A DNA stretch of 64,000 nucleotides from Temperatibacter marinus. GTDB taxonomy: Bacteria > Pseudomonadota > Alphaproteobacteria > Sphingomonadales > Kordiimonadaceae. Positions 27,245 to 37,189 of the stretch are shown piece after piece. The translations under genes and the position numbers were made by a program. Below the pieces are notes generated by a model. The model did not search any database and was not told the origin of the DNA. It worked only from the letters and a program-made list of their open reading frames with translations. Every line of letters begins with the position of its first letter. Position 1 is the stretch's first letter. Location of the stretch: assembly GCF_031598375.1 (NCBI RefSeq), contig NZ_CP123872.1, positions 992,001-1,056,000 of the forward strand. Reading direction: 5' to 3'.

Positions 27245-27336
27245 AATTTCATCCCTGAAATATTGTCTACTCACGGTATGGCGCTGATTTGATCAGCTCG
27301 CAAGTTTTTTTGTGGTTAACGATAGGAATAGCCTAG

Positions 27337-28809
27337 ATGGCAAACACTAATAAACCTTTGTTTTTTCTCTTCCTGATTCCTATTCTCATCCTTCTGAGCG
27401 GTTGCGGCGGTGAAACGCGCCCTGAACCAAAAAGATCAACTCTTCATACCCCCCCGCCAGCAGAAGTTCTGACAAAGATAGACGGGGATCAAAGTGAAGA
27501 CGAATTAGACGCATCGGCACCACTCCAACCTCTTTTGACTGACACATCAAAGATTAACGTGGCAGTCCTCTTGCCCCTTTCTGGCGCAAATAAGGAAATT
27601 GGCAGTGCTATGTTAAATGCTGTGATGATGGCCTTATTTGACAGCTATGACCCACGCATCACCCTCTTTCCTTTTGATACTAAAGGGACATCGGCTGGGG
27701 CTGTACAGGCAGCTGAGCGTGCCATAGACATCAAAGCAAGAATTGTGATTGGTCCACTTTTGTCGAACAATGTGCAAGCGGCAGGGCATGTCCTTTCCCA
27801 AGATAACATCCCGCTCATTGGCTTATCCAATGATCGTCGCGTTGCCGCACGCAATCGCTACCTTCTTGGATTCTTACCTGAAAGCGAAGTAGACCGAGTA
27901 GTGTCTTATGCGCTCTCTCAAAACAAAAAAAAGATGGCGGCTCTTATTCCTGAAAATGCCTATGGTGATCGAGTTCTATCTCGTTTTGGACGCTCACTCG
28001 ACACTTTTGGTGGTGAAATTAAAGCCGTTGAAACTTACCCAATTGATGCAGATAATGTTCAGGAGTCTGTACGCCGCGTGAGTAATTATGATCGTAGACG
28101 ACGGGACTATCAGGCGGAAATTAATTTTCTTCGCGGTCTACAACGCGATTTATCAGACCGTATTGCAGCAGACCTAGCACGCGCCGAACAAATTCAAGAG
28201 CCTGATTTTGACGCCATCCTCATCCCTGAAGGGGGAGATTTGCTTAGAACTCTTGTGCCTCTCCTACCTTTTTATGAGGTAGACCCTAAAAAGATTCAAT
28301 TCATGGGTACAGGATTGATGAATGATCCTGATATTATGAACGACCCCCCTCTTCAAGGCACTTGGTTTGCAGGCATTCCTCCCCAAAACCTTGCGGCTTT
28401 CACTACACGCTATGAACAAACATTTAACGAGTCACCTCCTAGACTAGCCTCGTTGGCATATGACGCAATGGGATTGGTGGCAACTGTCTTGAGAAATGCG
28501 CTTGAAGAAAGACTACAAAGCGACAAAAGCACATCACCTATTGAGAGTTCAAGTGACCCAATTTTTACATATAAGACACTTGAAAACGCTCAAGGGTTTA
28601 TGGGGGTGAATGGACTTTTCCGTTTCTTGCCTGATGGCACGAACGAGCGGATGCTTGCAATCCTTGAGATTAATAGTCGAGGGTTAAGGGTTGTGGATAC
28701 AGCCCCAGCTCAATTCCCTGCCTTTGGCTATATCCTGCAAACTGTTGAAGATAACCAATTGATGGGTCAACCCCCAACTAAAGAAGAATCTTCTCCAGAA
28801 GGTGATTAA
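27337..28809 (+). CDS. LpoA-like penicillin-binding protein activator (lipoprotein)
   Basis: A 490-residue outer-membrane-type lipoprotein: signal with lipobox LLSGCGG (about Cys 23), a proline-rich linker, and a type I periplasmic-binding fold (INVAVLLPLSGANKEIGSAMLNAVMMAL ... RIVIGPLLSNNVQAAGHVL) as in the C-terminal part of LpoA. It lacks the long TPR-like N-terminal domain of E. coli LpoA, as is usual in alphaproteobacteria. It probably stimulates peptidoglycan synthesis. Its last 32 bases overlap the 3' end of the convergent hemW. Confidence 0.82.
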   Translation: MANTNKPLFFLFLIPILILLSGCGGETRPEPKRSTLHTPPPAEVLTKIDGDQSEDELDASAPLQPLLTDTSKINVAVLLPLSGANKEIGSAMLNAVMMALFDSYDPRITLFPFDTKGTSAGAVQAAERAIDIKARIVIGPLLSNNVQAAGHVLSQDNIPLIGLSNDRRVAARNRYLLGFLPESEVDRVVSYALSQNKKKMAALIPENAYGDRVLSRFGRSLDTFGGEIKAVETYPIDADNVQESVRRVSNYDRRRRDYQAEINFLRGLQRDLSDRIAADLARAEQIQEPDFDAILIPEGGDLLRTLVPLLPFYEVDPKKIQFMGTGLMNDPDIMNDPPLQGTWFAGIPPQNLAAFTTRYEQTFNESPPRLASLAYDAMGLVATVLRNALEERLQSDKSTSPIESSSDPIFTYKTLENAQGFMGVNGLFRFLPDGTNERMLAILEINSRGLRVVDTAPAQFPAFGYILQTVEDNQLMGQPPTKEESSPEGD

Positions 28810-29974
28810 GCACAGGCAGGCCGTGTCTGGTCAGTTTAACAGAGGACTCTGACACTGTTATATATAATGGATCTAAGTGATCCTTATTGAGAAGTGTCAG
28901 CACATCACAGCCAAAAATTAGCCGGAATTTGGCGCGATTTATCCCCTCGGTTAACCGCAGCCCCATCATAACAGCCTCAATCATTCGGTCCTCATGATTA
29001 ATTGGATCTACATGGCCAGTCCCCACCCCTTTCAGGGCAACTTGTTTAACCCAATCTTCAGGGCGCTTCATTTGAAAATGTGCTTGAGAGAATATCTCTG
29101 TCTGTAGGGGGCCAGGAGCACGCCCATGAGCCCCAGGACCAAGGCCAAGATATGGATCCCCTTGCCAGTAAGCGAGGTTATGCTGACTTTCTTGTCCGAG
29201 ACCCGCATGATTTGAAATCTCATATGCAGGTAACCCTGCTGCGTTTGTGATGTCTTGAGTGAGGGCATATAAGTCCGCTGCCGCATCTTCATCAGGTAAT
29301 GAAAATTGGCCCCGTTCATATTGATGATGAAAAGCGGTGCCTTCTTCAATGGTTAATTGATAAAGCGACAAATGCGATAAATCAAAGTCGAGAGCACGCC
29401 GCAGCTCATCTTCCCAGGAGTGATCTCTAAAATCAGGCCGTGCATAGATTAGATCAATGGAAACACGATCAAAAATTGAGCGCGCAATTTTTAAAGCAGC
29501 CAACGCTTCCTCGCTAGAGTGCAACCGCCCTAAAAACTTTAAGGCGTCATTATGAAGGCTTTGCACGCCCATAGAGAGACGATTCACACCTGCAGCTTTA
29601 TATCCTTGAAAACGACTGGCTTCCACACTTGATGGGTTGGCCTCTAAGGTCACCTCAATAGAAGAACTTACCCCCCATGCTTGATCAATATCGTTGATGA
29701 GTTGTGCCACTGTCGCCGCTTCCATTAACGAGGGTGTTCCCCCGCCGAAGAAAATACTTTTAGGCTTCAGGTTTGGAAAGAGCCTCGCAAAACTTTTGAC
29801 TTCGAAGGAAAAAGACTTTCGCCACTCTTCCTGGTCAACACTATCTCTCACATGGCTGTTAAAGTCACAGTAAGGACATTTTTTAAGACAGAAAGGCCAA
29901 TGAATATAAAGAGCTGCAGGCCCTGCGTACTCTGAGGCCTGCAACGGCGTTTGATTATAAGCTGTGCGAACCAA
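28778..29974 (-). CDS. hemW: HemW-type radical SAM protein (heme chaperone)
   Basis: A 398-residue radical-SAM protein related to oxygen-independent coproporphyrinogen oxidase. The cluster motif is C29-x3-C33-x2-C36 (FCLKKCPYCDFN). Other marks are SIFFGGGTPSLM, VTLEANPSS, NRLSMGVQSL and a C-terminal HemN-like domain. HemW members lack coproporphyrinogen oxidase activity and deliver heme. The TTG start lies 6 bases after rdgB, with AGGAAAAG in front. It belongs to the rph-rdgB-hemW series. Confidence 0.93.
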   Translation of the reverse strand: MVRTAYNQTPLQASEYAGPAALYIHWPFCLKKCPYCDFNSHVRDSVDQEEWRKSFSFEVKSFARLFPNLKPKSIFFGGGTPSLMEAATVAQLINDIDQAWGVSSSIEVTLEANPSSVEASRFQGYKAAGVNRLSMGVQSLHNDALKFLGRLHSSEEALAALKIARSIFDRVSIDLIYARPDFRDHSWEDELRRALDFDLSHLSLYQLTIEEGTAFHHQYERGQFSLPDEDAAADLYALTQDITNAAGLPAYEISNHAGLGQESQHNLAYWQGDPYLGLGPGAHGRAPGPLQTEIFSQAHFQMKRPEDWVKQVALKGVGTGHVDPINHEDRMIEAVMMGLRLTEGINRAKFRLIFGCDVLTLLNKDHLDPLYITVSESSVKLTRHGLPVLNHLLEKILL

Positions 29975-29980
29975 CTTTTC

Positions 29981-30580
29981 CTACTTTCTAAAACAAGCCG
30001 AAATGAGTTGCTGAAAAGCGTCCGCACGGTGGGACATGGCGTGTTTTTCCTGCGGCTCCATTTCAGCAAAGGTTATGGCATGGCCATTTGGTACAAAAAT
30101 AGGATCATACCCAAACCCTTTTTTGCCGCGCATCGGCCATGTTAGAGTTCCAAAAACTTTACCTTCAAAACTTTCCATATGCCCATCAGGCCATGCAAGT
30201 GTTAAAGCACAGACAAAATGAGCGCCCTTGCTCTGGTCCCCCACTTCTGACATGACCCTTTGCATCGCCACAGAAAAATCCTTGGTTGGCCCTGCATAGC
30301 GGGCACTATAGATCCCTGGGGCTCCGTCAAGTGCATCAACGGAGAGACCACTGTCATCTGAAAGAGCAGGTAAACCTGAAGCCTTCGCGGCTGCTAATGC
30401 TTTAATTTGGGCATTGCCAATAAAAGTATCTGCATCTTCAACAGGCTCAGGCAAGTCAAGATCACCTGCTGAAATTGTTTCAACTCCGAACGGGGCTAGT
30501 AATTCACCAATTTCACGCACTTTGCCTTTGTTATGGCTGGCGATAACTAATCTAGAATCTGAAAAGTAACGCTGCGACAT
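29981..30580 (-). CDS. rdgB: dITP/XTP pyrophosphatase RdgB
   Basis: House-cleaning enzyme that hydrolyses dITP, XTP and ITP to monophosphates, keeping non-canonical purines out of DNA. Motifs are [41 protein letters not shown], and [12 protein letters not shown] with the C-terminal [14 protein letters not shown]. At 199 residues it is standard. It lies 2 bases after rph, in an operon with hemW. Confidence 0.96.
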   Translation of the reverse strand: MSQRYFSDSRLVIASHNKGKVREIGELLAPFGVETISAGDLDLPEPVEDADTFIGNAQIKALAAAKASGLPALSDDSGLSVDALDGAPGIYSARYAGPTKDFSVAMQRVMSEVGDQSKGAHFVCALTLAWPDGHMESFEGKVFGTLTWPMRGKKGFGYDPIFVPNGHAITFAEMEPQEKHAMSHRADAFQQLISACFRK

Positions 30581-30582
30581 TC

Positions 30583-31308
30583 TTATTTCCCAATCGCTTT
30601 GAGCTGGGCTTTCTCAATAGATTGACAGCCGATACGAGCTAACCGCATAAGGCGTAAAAACTCTTCTTCAGAGAAAGGCTCTTCTTCTGCAGTACTTTGA
30701 ATCTCTACAATGCCGCCTTTCCCTGTAAGAACAAAATTAGCATCCGTTTCGGCTGCGCTATCCTCAGGATAATCCAGATCTAAAACTGCCGCCCCCTCAT
30801 AAATACCGCAGCTGATCGCCTGAATTGTATCTGTGAAAGGAATACTGTTTAAATACCCTTCATTATAGGCCCATTCAAAACACTGATAAAGCGCCACATA
30901 AGCGCCCGATATTGAGGCTGTTCTTGTGCCACCATCAGCTTGAATAACATCACAATCAATGCGTATTTGCTTCTCGTTCATTTTTGATAAATCAACAACA
31001 GCGCGCATTGACCGTCCAATCAACCGTTGAATCTCTTGTGTACGACCTGACTGCTTTCCGGATGTTACTTCACGGCGCATGCGACTATGTGTGGAGCGGG
31101 GTAACATACCATATTCTGCGGTGATCCACCCTTTCCCTGTATCTCTTAACCAACTGGGGGCTTTGTCTTCGAAGCTTGCGGTTACAAGAACATGAGTATC
31201 TCCAAATTTGACAAAACAGCTGCCCTCCGCATGTTTGGCAAACCCTGGGATCATTTCGATAGAGCGCATTTCATCGACGCGACGACCTGATGGACGAGTA
31301 ACTGACAT
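30583..31308 (-). CDS. rph: Ribonuclease PH
   Basis: Phosphorolytic 3'-5' exoribonuclease that trims tRNA 3' ends. Visible are [72 protein letters not shown] split over the catalytic face, [22 protein letters not shown], and [20 protein letters not shown]. The 241 residues match the family. It is divergent from hrcA, 98 bases apart. Confidence 0.97.
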   Translation of the reverse strand: MSVTRPSGRRVDEMRSIEMIPGFAKHAEGSCFVKFGDTHVLVTASFEDKAPSWLRDTGKGWITAEYGMLPRSTHSRMRREVTSGKQSGRTQEIQRLIGRSMRAVVDLSKMNEKQIRIDCDVIQADGGTRTASISGAYVALYQCFEWAYNEGYLNSIPFTDTIQAISCGIYEGAAVLDLDYPEDSAAETDANFVLTGKGGIVEIQSTAEEEPFSEEEFLRLMRLARIGCQSIEKAQLKAIGK

Positions 31309-31406
31309 AAGAATTTCCTTGGTTTTTGCTAATTATTAGGTTTTCTTTTATTTAGACCTTTCGCAAACTCTTGGCAACGGGCGTCTTACCTATTACATAA
31401 AGAATT

Positions 31407-32447
31407 ATGAAACTTAGTGAATTAAATGATCGATCCCAATTTATCTTTCGCCATATTGTCGAGAGCTACCTTGACACGGGAGACCCTGTGGGATCGCGCA
31501 CCTTGTCAAAAGCGGATGGAATTTCAGTCTCCCCTGCGACAGTACGAAATGTCATGGCTGACCTTGAAGAGGTAGGCTTGTTAATGAGCCCTCATACCTC
31601 TGCAGGCCGTATTCCAACAGAGTCCGGGCTGCGGTTATTTGTTGACGGTCTGATGCAGGTGGGCGGCCTCACAGAAGAAGAAAGAGAGTCGATTAAAGGA
31701 CAATGCAACGCTACAGGTCAAAGTTTTGATGCAACCCTTTCGGACGCCACCAAAGCGCTTGCGGGTCTTTCTAATTGTGCCTCTATGGTGATGGCCCCAA
31801 AAGAGGACGATCTTTTGATCCGTCATATAGAATTCGTTCCACTGGGCTCTGGCCAAGCTCTAGTTGTATTAGTGGGCGAAGATGGCAGTGTAGAAAATCG
31901 TATTATAAACCTACCTCTCGGCTTGCCGGCCCCCGCGTTGGTTCAGGCGGGTAATTATATGAGCGCCCGCCTAGCAGGAAAAACTCTTGATCAAGCAAAA
32001 CGACAAATCAATCAGGAGTTAATACAACGCCAGCAAGAGATTGATACCCTCACAGCAACTGTCATTGAAAAAGGCCTTGCAGTCCTCAGTGAAAATACAA
32101 GTGGTGAACCCATGTTAATTGTATCCGGGACAAGTCATTTACTCAAAGACGACGAATCAATTGAAAATATGGATCGCCTAAAACTTCTTTTTGACGAACT
32201 TGAAAATAAAAAAGAACTTGTCAATTTGCTCTCAGCAGCGCAAACAGGCGCTGGTACACGGATTTTTATTGGGTCTGAGAGCAATTTATTTTCACTTTCG
32301 GGTTCAAGTCTTGTAATTAGTCCCTATATGAATGGGGCAAATAAAATTGTTGGTGTCGTCGGTGTGATTGGCCCAACACGTTTAAATTATGCTCGTATAA
32401 TTCCTATGGTGGATTATACGGCTAAAGTAATAACAAAAATGTTGTAA
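31407..32447 (+). CDS. hrcA: Heat-inducible transcription repressor HrcA
   Basis: Represses chaperone genes by binding CIRCE operators, with activity set by GroEL. The N-terminal winged helix (FRHIVESYLDTGDPVGSRTLSK, SPATVRNVMADLEEVGLL) and GRIPTESGLRLFVD are diagnostic; 346 residues. It is followed by grpE after 16 bases. I see no CIRCE inverted repeat upstream of hrcA, grpE or dnaK in this window, so its target is likely groESL elsewhere. Confidence 0.96.
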   Translation: MKLSELNDRSQFIFRHIVESYLDTGDPVGSRTLSKADGISVSPATVRNVMADLEEVGLLMSPHTSAGRIPTESGLRLFVDGLMQVGGLTEEERESIKGQCNATGQSFDATLSDATKALAGLSNCASMVMAPKEDDLLIRHIEFVPLGSGQALVVLVGEDGSVENRIINLPLGLPAPALVQAGNYMSARLAGKTLDQAKRQINQELIQRQQEIDTLTATVIEKGLAVLSENTSGEPMLIVSGTSHLLKDDESIENMDRLKLLFDELENKKELVNLLSAAQTGAGTRIFIGSESNLFSLSGSSLVISPYMNGANKIVGVVGVIGPTRLNYARIIPMVDYTAKVITKML

Positions 32448-32463
32448 AGTTAGAGTTAGTCAC

Positions 32464-33069
32464 ATGACCGAAGAAACAAAGAATGATCTCCCTGAGAATG
32501 AAGAAGTTGAGGTAAAGGCCCCTTCTGAAGAAACAGAAGCGCCTGCAGAAGAGAGCTCTGTTGAAGAAGATGCTGTTGATCCTGTTGAGGCCTTAACTAT
32601 AGAAGTAGCAGACCTGAAAGATCGCCTCCTGAGAGCCATGGCTGAAACTGAAAATGTTCGCCGCCGTGCAGACCGTGATAAAACAGATGCCAGCGCTTAT
32701 GCTGTCACCGGTTTCGCCCGTGATATGCTAGATGTTGCCGATAATTTAGGCCGTGCATTGGACAGTCAGCCAGATGAGATTGCCGATGATATGACTCCTT
32801 TTGTTGAAGGGGTTGATATGACAAAAAGAAACCTCCTACAGACTTTAGAAAAACATGGCATCAAAGAAGTAAATCCAGAGATTGGTGAAAAATTTGATCC
32901 CAATTTACACCAAGCTATGTTCGAAGTCCCTGTTCCGCCAGAAAACCCCGGAGGGGCTGTAATGCAGGTTGTTGCAAAAGGCTATGTCATTAAAGATCGC
33001 TTACTTCGCCCTGCGATGGTCGGCGTCTCTAAAGCCGCGCCTGCACAAAAGGTTGATCAAGAAGCTTAA
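32464..33069 (+). CDS. grpE: Nucleotide exchange factor GrpE
   Basis: Releases ADP from DnaK. The first 45 residues are an acidic, glutamate-rich tail; a long coiled-coil helix follows (LTIEVADLKDRLLRAMAETENVRRR split). The beta-domain signature is EVNPEIGEKFDPNLHQAMFEV and ends with VVAKGYVIKDRLLRPAMVGVSK. The 201 residues are typical. It is cotranscribed with hrcA and closed by a strong terminator. Confidence 0.96.
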   Translation: MTEETKNDLPENEEVEVKAPSEETEAPAEESSVEEDAVDPVEALTIEVADLKDRLLRAMAETENVRRRADRDKTDASAYAVTGFARDMLDVADNLGRALDSQPDEIADDMTPFVEGVDMTKRNLLQTLEKHGIKEVNPEIGEKFDPNLHQAMFEVPVPPENPGGAVMQVVAKGYVIKDRLLRPAMVGVSKAAPAQKVDQEA

Positions 33070-33100
33070 GAATGATTTAGACGTCAGTAAAGACACATCG

Positions 33101-33128
33101 AAAGCCCTGCCTAGTGCGGGGCTTTTTC
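33101..33128 (+). terminator. Rho-independent terminator of hrcA-grpE
   Basis: AAAGCCCTGC pairs with GCGGGGCTTT (one G-U) around a 5-base loop and is followed by T residues. Confidence 0.88.
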
Positions 33129-33245
33129 TTTTCCGTGAACAAATCTCCCCCAAGAGCTTCACAACTGTTGACAGCAGCCACGTTCTGCTGAATAGTTAGG
33201 AAAATCTTCTTATACATACTTTTTAGGCATACTGAGGAGGGCCCA

Positions 33246-33611
33246 ATGAGTTTAACGCTACAGCAAGAAGCCGTATTAAAAACAATTTCTGTTATGACCC
33301 ATGTTGACACCAACATTCATCCCGTTGAAGTGGAAATGGTTCAGGATATTATGAAACAAGATGTTGGGGTAGAGGTTGAATCTAAAGACGTTTATATCGC
33401 AGCAAAATCAGAATATATCGATGATGAAGATGTAGATAAATATCTTAAATCCATTAGAAAAGAATTAGGCGCTGATGATAAAGCACTTATCATTCGATCG
33501 TTAAAAAAAGTGGTTCTTGCGGATGGCAAGGCTCATAGTTATGAGCTAACGCTTTTCAATAAAGTGTGTGCAGCTCTAGAATACACACCTGCAGATATTA
33601 TTCAGCTTTAA
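33246..33611 (+). CDS. TerB-like helical protein
   Basis: A 121-residue all-helical protein resembling TerB/DjlA-N-type domains: VLKTISVMTHVDTNIHPVEVEMV is the first repeat and LIIRSLKKVVLADGKAHSYELTLF, with the D-G-x-x-x-x-x-E pattern, is the second. Acidic residues in these loops could bind metal. Family roles range from tellurite response to chaperone partners. GAGGAGG just upstream is a strong ribosome-binding site. It lies between grpE and the convergent dnaJ, so a link to the DnaK system is possible but only by position. Confidence 0.7.
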   Translation: MSLTLQQEAVLKTISVMTHVDTNIHPVEVEMVQDIMKQDVGVEVESKDVYIAAKSEYIDDEDVDKYLKSIRKELGADDKALIIRSLKKVVLADGKAHSYELTLFNKVCAALEYTPADIIQL

Positions 33612-33630
33612 ATTAATTCTATCGCAAAAG

Positions 33631-33664
33631 AAAAAGCCCCATCATCTCCTGATGGGGCTTTTTT
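33631..33664. terminator. Bidirectional terminator between the TerB-like gene and dnaJ
   Basis: A perfect stem AAGCCCCATCA/TGATGGGGCTT with A-run on the left and T-run on the right, serving both convergent genes. Confidence 0.9.
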
Positions 33665-33689
33665 ATATTCAAACTCAAACAGCCTTCGC

Positions 33690-34832
33690 TTAATCAACAA
33701 ATAAGTCTTTCACTTTGTCAAAAAAGCCTTTGGTTTGTGGTGATACCTCATCACCGCCTTCTCGAGCGAACTCCTCAAGAATTTCACGCTGTGCAGAAGA
33801 TAAGTTGGTTGGTGTTTCAACCGCAGCTTCCAAAATCATATCGCCTACAAATCCTCCTGAATTTAAAGCTGGCATCCCCTTGCCCCGCAAGCGAAACTGA
33901 CGGCCCGACTGAGTTCCTTCAGGCACCTTAACAGAAACACGGCCTCCGCCAATTGTGGGGACCTCAATCTTACCGCCAAGAGCGGCTGTCGTCATTGGAA
34001 TAGGGACTTCACAAAAAAGCATCTCAGCATCGCGTTTGAAGATTTGATGAGGCTGAACACTCAAGAAAATATATAGGTCTCCAGTAGGCCCGCCTCTTAA
34101 GCCAGCTTCGCCACTGCCGCCGATGCGCAACCGTGTTCCGTCTTCTACCCCTTTTGGAATATTAACTTCTAATGTTTTTTCTTTAGAAATCCGACCCGCA
34201 CCTGAACAAGGTCGGCAAGGGTTCTTAATGATCATACCCTGACCACCACATGAGTGGCAGGTGCGCTCTACCATGAAAAAGCCTTGGCTGGCACGCACTT
34301 TTCCGTGACCGCCGCACGTACCACAAACTTCTGGCTGACTGCCTTTTTCGGCGCCTGATCCACTACACTCACCGCAACTTTCAGACGTTGGCACGGTAAT
34401 TTGTTCTTGCTTACCTGAAAAAGCGTCTTCAAGGCTAATTTCCATATTATAACGAAGGTCAGACCCGCGTGTAGCGCTTTGACCACCAGGCCCCCGCCGT
34501 CTTCGACCGCCGCCGCCCATGCCACCGCCAAAAAACTCTTCAAAAATGTCGCCGAAATCAAATCCTTCTTGGCCGCCAAAACCACCGCGGCCGCCGCCCA
34601 TGCCGCCCTCAAAGGCTGCATGACCATATTGATCATAAGCCGCACGCTTTTCAGCATCTTTTAGAACATCATACGCTTCGTTAATTTCTTTGAATTTTGC
34701 TTCAGCCTCTTCATCACCAGGATTACGGTCTGGGTGATATTTCATTGCCTTTTTACGATAAGCAGACTTCAGCGTTTTATCGTCCGCGCTGCGGTCTACC
34801 TCTAATAATTCATAAAAGTCTTTTTTGGACAT
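33690..34832 (-). CDS. dnaJ: Chaperone DnaJ
   Basis: Hsp40 co-chaperone that hands clients to DnaK and triggers its ATPase. The J domain has HPD ([11 protein letters not shown]), then a G/F-rich region (about 70-125), four zinc-finger repeats ([32 protein letters not shown]) and C-terminal client-binding domains. Starting at [12 protein letters not shown] gives 380 residues, the family length; an upstream in-frame start would add 11 unusual residues. It follows dnaK on the same strand. Confidence 0.97.
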   Translation of the reverse strand: MSKKDFYELLEVDRSADDKTLKSAYRKKAMKYHPDRNPGDEEAEAKFKEINEAYDVLKDAEKRAAYDQYGHAAFEGGMGGGRGGFGGQEGFDFGDIFEEFFGGGMGGGGRRRRGPGGQSATRGSDLRYNMEISLEDAFSGKQEQITVPTSESCGECSGSGAEKGSQPEVCGTCGGHGKVRASQGFFMVERTCHSCGGQGMIIKNPCRPCSGAGRISKEKTLEVNIPKGVEDGTRLRIGGSGEAGLRGGPTGDLYIFLSVQPHQIFKRDAEMLFCEVPIPMTTAALGGKIEVPTIGGGRVSVKVPEGTQSGRQFRLRGKGMPALNSGGFVGDMILEAAVETPTNLSSAQREILEEFAREGGDEVSPQTKGFFDKVKDLFVD

Positions 34833-34906
34833 CAGTAATCTCTCTAGACCAAGAAACGCCACCACAAAGTGTAGCAGCGTTATCTTGTCTATCTTTCAAA
34901 AGGCAT

Positions 34907-36835
34907 TTAGTCTTTCTTGTTGCCGTCAACTTCTTCGAAGTCAACATCAACAACATCATCTTCAGGGGCACCGTCTTGAGCCTCACCAGCTTGTGAAGGA
35001 TCAAATCCTTCAGCGCCGCCAGCTTCAGATTGCTGTGCTTTATAGATCTCTTCACCGAGTTTCATAGAGGCTTGCGCCAATGCTTCCGTCTTTGCTTTGA
35101 TCTCTTCTGCATCATCCCCCTCAAGGGCTGTTTTCAATTCAGCAATTGCTGTTGTAATCGCCGCCTTGTCTTCTTCACCAATCTTATCTCCGTGCTCTTC
35201 AAGAGATTTCTCAGTGCTGTGGACAAGAGCTTCCCCTTGGTTTTTCGCTTCGACAGCCTCTTTACGCTTTTTATCTTCTTCAGCGTTCGCTTCAGCGTCT
35301 TTTACCATGCTTTCAATATCATCATCGCTTAGACCGCCCGATGCTTGGATACGGATTTGTTGCTCTTTGCCTGTGCCTTTATCTTTTGCACTCACAACAA
35401 CCAAACCGTTGGCATCAATATCAAAAGTCACTTCAATTTGCGGTACACCGCGTGGCGCTGGTGGAATACCTACAAGGTCAAACTGACCGAGAATTTTATT
35501 GTCTGCAGCCATTTCACGTTCCCCTTGGAAAACGCGCAGTGTCACAGCGCCTTGATTATCTTCTGCTGTAGAGAAAATCTGAGACTTTTTCGCTGGAATT
35601 GTTGTATTCCGGTCAATCAATCGGGTGAAGACACCGCCAAGTGTTTCAATACCAAGAGAAAGAGGCGTTACATCAAGAAGAAGGACATCTTTCACATCCC
35701 CTTGCAGAACGCCCGCCTGAATAGCCGCGCCCATCGCAACAACTTCATCAGGGTTCACACCTTTATGCGGCTCTTTTCCAAAGAAACCTTGAACAACTTC
35801 TTGAATTTTTGGCATCCGTGTCTGACCGCCCACAAGAATAACATCATCAATTTCGCCTGCAGAAATACCGGCGTCAGACAATGCTTTTTTGCATGGCTCA
35901 AGTGTCCGCTTTACAAGATCTTCTACAATACTCTCAAGTTTCGCGCGTGATAATTTAAGCTGCAAGTGCTTTGGACCTGAGGCATCGGCTGTAATAAAAG
36001 GTAGGTTTACTTCTGTTTGTGTAGACGACGACAGCTCGATTTTTGCTTTCTCTGCTGCTTCTTTTAAGCGCTGGAGAGCTAATTTATCGCTCTTTAGGTC
36101 AATGCCATTTTCCTTTTTGAATTCTTCAGCGAAATATTGAACAAGACGCATGTCAAAATCTTCACCACCTAGGAATGTGTCACCGTTTGTAGACTTCACT
36201 TCGAAAACACCGTCAGCAATTTCGAGAATTGATACGTCAAATGTACCGCCGCCAAGGTCATAAACAGCAATTGTATGGCTGGCTTCTTTTTCAAGGCCGT
36301 ACGCAAGGGCAGCCGCTGTAGGCTCATTGATAATTCTTAGAACTTCAAGGCCTGCGATTTTACCTGCATCTTTTGTCGCTTGACGTTGAGCATCATTAAA
36401 ATAAGCAGGAACAGTAATAACCGCCTGATCGACAGGCTCCCCAAGATAGGCTTCTGCTGTTTCTTTCATTTTTGTCAGAATCATTGCAGAAATTTGAGAA
36501 GGACTATAGTTTTCGCCTTTGGCTTTAACCCACGCGTCTCCGTTATCCGCTTTAACAATGTCATAAGGCACCATGTCGATGTCTTTTTTAGTTGTCGGAT
36601 CATTAAAGGTACGACCAATAAGACGTTTAATTGCGAAAAGAGTGTCAGTCGGGTTTGTGACCGCTTGACGTTTTGCGCTTTGACCAACAAGGCGTTCCCC
36701 ATCGTCTGTGAACCCAACCATTGACGGGGTTGTCCGTGCGCCTTCAGAGTTTTCGATTACTTTTGGCTTTGAGCCATCCATGATAGAGACACAAGAGTTT
36801 GTTGTCCCCAAATCAATACCAATTACTTTACCCAT
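34907..36835 (-). CDS. dnaK: Chaperone DnaK
   Basis: Hsp70 ATPase for protein folding. [19 protein letters not shown] opens the nucleotide domain; [18 protein letters not shown] and [16 protein letters not shown] are the other Hsp70 signatures. The C-terminus is acidic and ends in [13 protein letters not shown]. The 642 residues are standard. A sigma-32-type promoter lies 117 bases upstream. The dnaK-dnaJ pair reads leftward. Confidence 0.98.
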   Translation of the reverse strand: MGKVIGIDLGTTNSCVSIMDGSKPKVIENSEGARTTPSMVGFTDDGERLVGQSAKRQAVTNPTDTLFAIKRLIGRTFNDPTTKKDIDMVPYDIVKADNGDAWVKAKGENYSPSQISAMILTKMKETAEAYLGEPVDQAVITVPAYFNDAQRQATKDAGKIAGLEVLRIINEPTAAALAYGLEKEASHTIAVYDLGGGTFDVSILEIADGVFEVKSTNGDTFLGGEDFDMRLVQYFAEEFKKENGIDLKSDKLALQRLKEAAEKAKIELSSSTQTEVNLPFITADASGPKHLQLKLSRAKLESIVEDLVKRTLEPCKKALSDAGISAGEIDDVILVGGQTRMPKIQEVVQGFFGKEPHKGVNPDEVVAMGAAIQAGVLQGDVKDVLLLDVTPLSLGIETLGGVFTRLIDRNTTIPAKKSQIFSTAEDNQGAVTLRVFQGEREMAADNKILGQFDLVGIPPAPRGVPQIEVTFDIDANGLVVVSAKDKGTGKEQQIRIQASGGLSDDDIESMVKDAEANAEEDKKRKEAVEAKNQGEALVHSTEKSLEEHGDKIGEEDKAAITTAIAELKTALEGDDAEEIKAKTEALAQASMKLGEEIYKAQQSEAGGAEGFDPSQAGEAQDGAPEDDVVDVDFEEVDGNKKD

Positions 36836-37189
36836 TTTTCTACCTTTTGACTTTTCCTCGGCGATCTATGGCTTGCCCATATAGGCGCATGGCCTAGACC
36901 CCTCGGGTAGTTAATTACTAATTACATGTGCAAGACACGCTTGCTTCAGGGCCTATATAGGGAGCAGCAATCCTTGTCGCAAGGGCTAAAATCGTAAAAT
37001 AGTTGCAGTTTTTTATTTTATTTTTGAAAAAACAGCTTATTTAGGGGTCGAAACACTAAAAATGGCTTAAATGTCACACAAAATGTGTAAGCAATAGTCA
37101 GCAAAGATAGAAATCGTGCCTTTTGGTTGCCACTTTTGTTTTATATCGCCTAACTATACAGACAATAATTAATTATCGGATTCTTTTTT
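36836..37189. promoter_or_regulatory. Divergent promoter region between dnaK and lepB
   Basis: A non-coding gap of 354 bases. The left part is the dnaK leader and its heat-shock promoter. The right part is AT-rich and includes a perfect 12-bp palindrome ATAATTAATTAT at 37165-37176, just before lepB. No short coding frame with a ribosome-binding site was found. Confidence 0.6.
36952..36983 (-). promoter_or_regulatory. Sigma-32 (RpoH) promoter of dnaK
   Basis: Read on the minus strand: CTTG, 18 bases, then CCTATATAGG. This matches the alphaproteobacterial RpoH consensus CTTG-N17/18-CYTATNTNNG at every defined position. It predicts a transcript start near 36945 and a leader of about 110 bases before dnaK. 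Confidence 0.82.

Noticed and set aside
31370-31398. CTTG followed by CCTATTACAT before hrcA, a possible RpoH promoter
   Set aside because: The spacing is 15 and the -10 part misses two defined positions, so support is too weak; the start would also lie too close to the ATG.
37165-37176. ATAATTAATTAT palindrome before lepB as a CtrA or repressor site
   Set aside because: Such A/T palindromes are common in AT-rich promoters, and it does not fit TTAA-N7-TTAA.
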